From the NCBI GenBank assembly GCA_018971925.1, contig JAGWZT010000168.1, positions 1 to 5,354 on the forward strand: DNA of 5,354 nucleotides. Reading direction: 5' to 3'. Shown here one piece after another: positions 3,540 through 5,354 of this stretch. The stretch's first letter is position 1. Every line of letters starts with the position of its first letter. Both the position numbers and the translations under genes were made by a program. The notes beneath the pieces are model-generated. The model did no database searches and was not told where the DNA came from. It worked only from the letters and a program-made list of their open reading frames with translations. This stretch comes from Lysobacteraceae bacterium. GTDB lineage: Bacteria > Pseudomonadota > Gammaproteobacteria > Xanthomonadales > Rhodanobacteraceae.

Positions 3540-5354
3540 TCAGTGCGGGCCGGATTCGGCTCGCAGGCGCTCGATGAAGGCCTGCAGCGGCATGCTGCCA
3601 AGGTCCTCCCCTGAGCGCGTACGTACGGAAACGGCGCCCTTCTCCTTCTCGCGATCGCCGATCACGAGGAGCCAAGGCACCTTTTGCAACGTATGCTCGC
3701 GGATTTTATAGCCGATTTTCTCATTGCGCAAATCGGCGTGGGCCCGAAAACCGGCTTCGTTCAGGCCGGCGGCGACCTGCCGGGTGTAATCGGCCTGCCC
3801 GTCGGTGATGTTCAGCACCACGGCCTGGACCGGCGCCAGCCAGGTCGGGAAGTTGCCGGCATGGTGCTCGATCAGGATGCCGATGAACCTTTCCATCGAG
3901 CCCACGATGGCCCGGTGCAGCATCACCGGCACGTGGCGCTGGGAATCTTCACCCACGTATTCGGCACCCAGCCGGCCCGGCATCGAGAAATCGACCTGCA
4001 TGGTGCCGAGCTGCCAGTCGCGGCCGATCGCATCGCGCAGGTGATATTCGATCTTGGGGCCATAGAAGGCGCCCTCGCCCGGCAATTCCGTCCATTCGGC
4101 CCCGGCCTTGCGCAGGGCCGCGCGCAGGGCCTCCTCGGATTTGTCCCAGATCGCGTCATCGCCGATCCGCGCATCGGGGCGCAGCGCCAGCATCAGCTCC
4201 ACATCCTTGAAGCCGAAGTCCTCGTACACCTTCAGCGCCTGGCGATGGAATTCGACCACTTCGGATTCGATCTGGTCTTCGGTGCAGAAGATGTGGCCGT
4301 CGTCCTGGGTGAAGTTGCGCACGCGCAACAGGCCGTGCAGCGCCCCCGAGGGCTCGTTGCGCGTACAGCCGCCGAATTCGCCGATCCGGATCGGCAGATC
4401 GCGGTAGCTGTGCAGGCCGCTCTTGAAAATCTGCACGTGGCCCGGGCAGTTCATCGGCTTCACCGCGTAGGTACGCTTCTCCGACTCGGTGAAGAACATG
4501 TTGTCCTTGTAGTTGTCCCAGTGGCCGGATTTCTTCCAGAGGGAAACATCGAGGATCGACGGGCAGCGCACCTCGTCGTAGCCCGAGTCGCGATAAACCT
4601 TGCGCATGTATTGCTCGACCTGCTGCCACAGCGTCCAGCCCTTGGGGTGCCAGAACGCCATGCCGGGCGCCTCTTCCTGCATGTGGAACAGGTCGAGCTG
4701 CTTGCCCAGCTTGCGGTGGTCGCGCTTCTCGGCCTCCTCGATGCGCGTCAAGTAGGCCTTGAGGTCCTTGTCGTTGAGCCAGGCCGTGCCGTAGATGCGG
4801 CTGAGCATCGCGTTGTCGGAATCCCCGCGCCAGTAAGCACCAGCCGTCTTCATCAGCTTGAACGACTTCAGCCTCCCGGTATCCGGAACGTGCGGGCCGC
4901 GGCACAGGTCGGTGAACTCGCCCTGCGTGTACAGCGACAACTCCTCGTTCGACGGGATCGATTCGATGATCTCGGCCTTGTAGTCCTCGCCCATGTCGCG
5001 GAAGAACCGCACCGCGTCGTCGCGCGACTTCACGCTGCGCGCAAGCGGCAGCGACTCGGCCGCGATCTTTTTCATCTCGGCTTCGATCGCGGGCAGATCC
5101 TCGGGCTTGAAGGGCTCGCCCTTGGGCGCGAAGTCGTAATAAAAGCCGTCCTCGATCACCGGCCCGATCGTGACCTGGGTGCCGGGATGCAGGCGCTGCA
5201 CCGCCTGCGCCAGCAGATGGGCGGTGGAGTGGCGGATGATGTCCAGCGCCTCGGGTGACTTCTCCGTGACGATCTCGACGCGCGCGTCGCGGTCGACGGT
5301 GCGAGAGAGATCGACCAGCTTGCCGTCGACCTTGCCGGCCAGCGCGGCCTTGGC
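3540..5354 (-). CDS. thrS: Threonyl-tRNA synthetase (N-terminus cut by window edge)
   Basis: Class II synthetase that charges tRNA-Thr and hydrolyses Ser-tRNA-Thr. The frame is open to the window edge and gives 604 residues; motif spacing matches E. coli ThrRS (642 aa) with a constant offset of 31, so about 31 N-terminal residues are missing. Visible residues 1-30 are the end of the TGS domain. The editing domain (about 32-195) keeps all four site residues in HSTAH (42, 46) and CRGPH (151, 155). The catalytic domain (about 212-503) keeps the zinc ligands Cys303 (MNCPGH), His354 (DDGHIF) and His480 (PVMLHRAIVGS), equivalent to E. coli 334, 385 and 511. The motif 2 Arg in RNEPSG is at 332. The C-terminal anticodon-binding domain runs from WLAPVQAVVLNI to RAESGPH. 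Nothing is degraded. As first gene of the visible operon, its promoter and any ThrRS-binding operator lie beyond the right edge. Confidence 0.98.
   Translation of the reverse strand, partial: AKAALAGKVDGKLVDLSRTVDRDARVEIVTEKSPEALDIIRHSTAHLLAQAVQRLHPGTQVTIGPVIEDGFYYDFAPKGEPFKPEDLPAIEAEMKKIAAESLPLARSVKSRDDAVRFFRDMGEDYKAEIIESIPSNEELSLYTQGEFTDLCRGPHVPDTGRLKSFKLMKTAGAYWRGDSDNAMLSRIYGTAWLNDKDLKAYLTRIEEAEKRDHRKLGKQLDLFHMQEEAPGMAFWHPKGWTLWQQVEQYMRKVYRDSGYDEVRCPSILDVSLWKKSGHWDNYKDNMFFTESEKRTYAVKPMNCPGHVQIFKSGLHSYRDLPIRIGEFGGCTRNEPSGALHGLLRVRNFTQDDGHIFCTEDQIESEVVEFHRQALKVYEDFGFKDVELMLALRPDARIGDDAIWDKSEEALRAALRKAGAEWTELPGEGAFYGPKIEYHLRDAIGRDWQLGTMQVDFSMPGRLGAEYVGEDSQRHVPVMLHRAIVGSMERFIGILIEHHAGNFPTWLAPVQAVVLNITDGQADYTRQVAAGLNEAGFRAHADLRNEKIGYKIREHTLQKVPWLLVIGDREKEKGAVSVRTRSGEDLGSMPLQAFIERLRAESGPH

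Noticed and set aside
3684..5258. Long open frame (524 codons) on the plus strand opposite thrS
   Set aside because: It is fully antisense to a textbook ThrRS with all catalytic residues. Long antisense frames are expected in GC-rich genes with G/C third positions, and the product shows no recognisable domain.

Overview
This window is a piece of the conserved bacterial translation operon thrS-infC-rpmI-rplT-pheS-pheT. Every gene lies on the minus strand, so transcription runs from the high coordinates to the low ones. The DNA is GC-rich by eye, third codon positions are strongly G/C, and the proteins are gammaproteobacterial in length and motif. The order matches the E. coli thrS-pheT cluster. 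A pair of GTAG-headed REP palindromes, of the type described in Stenotrophomonas maltophilia, points to the Xanthomonadales (Lysobacterales). That taxonomic placement is an inference and the genus is not resolved.

Layout in transcription order. thrS (threonyl-tRNA synthetase) enters from the right edge, lacking about 31 N-terminal residues because the window ends there, and stops at 3540. After 49 nt comes infC (translation initiation factor IF3). It appears to start at an ATC codon at 3490 behind a strong Shine-Dalgarno; no ATG, GTG or TTG is available in frame before the conserved N-terminus. A 152-nt leader with a GC-rich hairpin precedes rpmI (L35, 65 aa). rplT (L20, 119 aa) follows after 12 nt, its Shine-Dalgarno fused to the rpmI stop codon. 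Between rplT and pheS are 91 nt holding a UUCG-loop hairpin and then a very strong intrinsic terminator. The terminator ends only 13 nt before the pheS start, which looks like an attenuator. pheS (phenylalanyl-tRNA synthetase alpha, 331 aa) is complete. The 110-nt gap to pheT is almost wholly occupied by an inverted pair of REP elements, one of which supplies the pheS stop codon. pheT (beta subunit) is visible for its first 349 residues and leaves through the left edge.

The genes make two aminoacyl-tRNA synthetases (Thr, Phe), one initiation factor and two large-subunit ribosomal proteins. In E. coli this cluster is controlled at several levels: IF3 autoregulation through a non-AUG start, L20 repression of rpmI-rplT, and attenuation of pheST. 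The sequence shows structures consistent with the first and third of these and leaves the second open.

No novel gene system is present. What deserves attention is regulatory: the ATC start of infC, the terminator directly in front of pheS, and the REP pair embedded between pheS and pheT.
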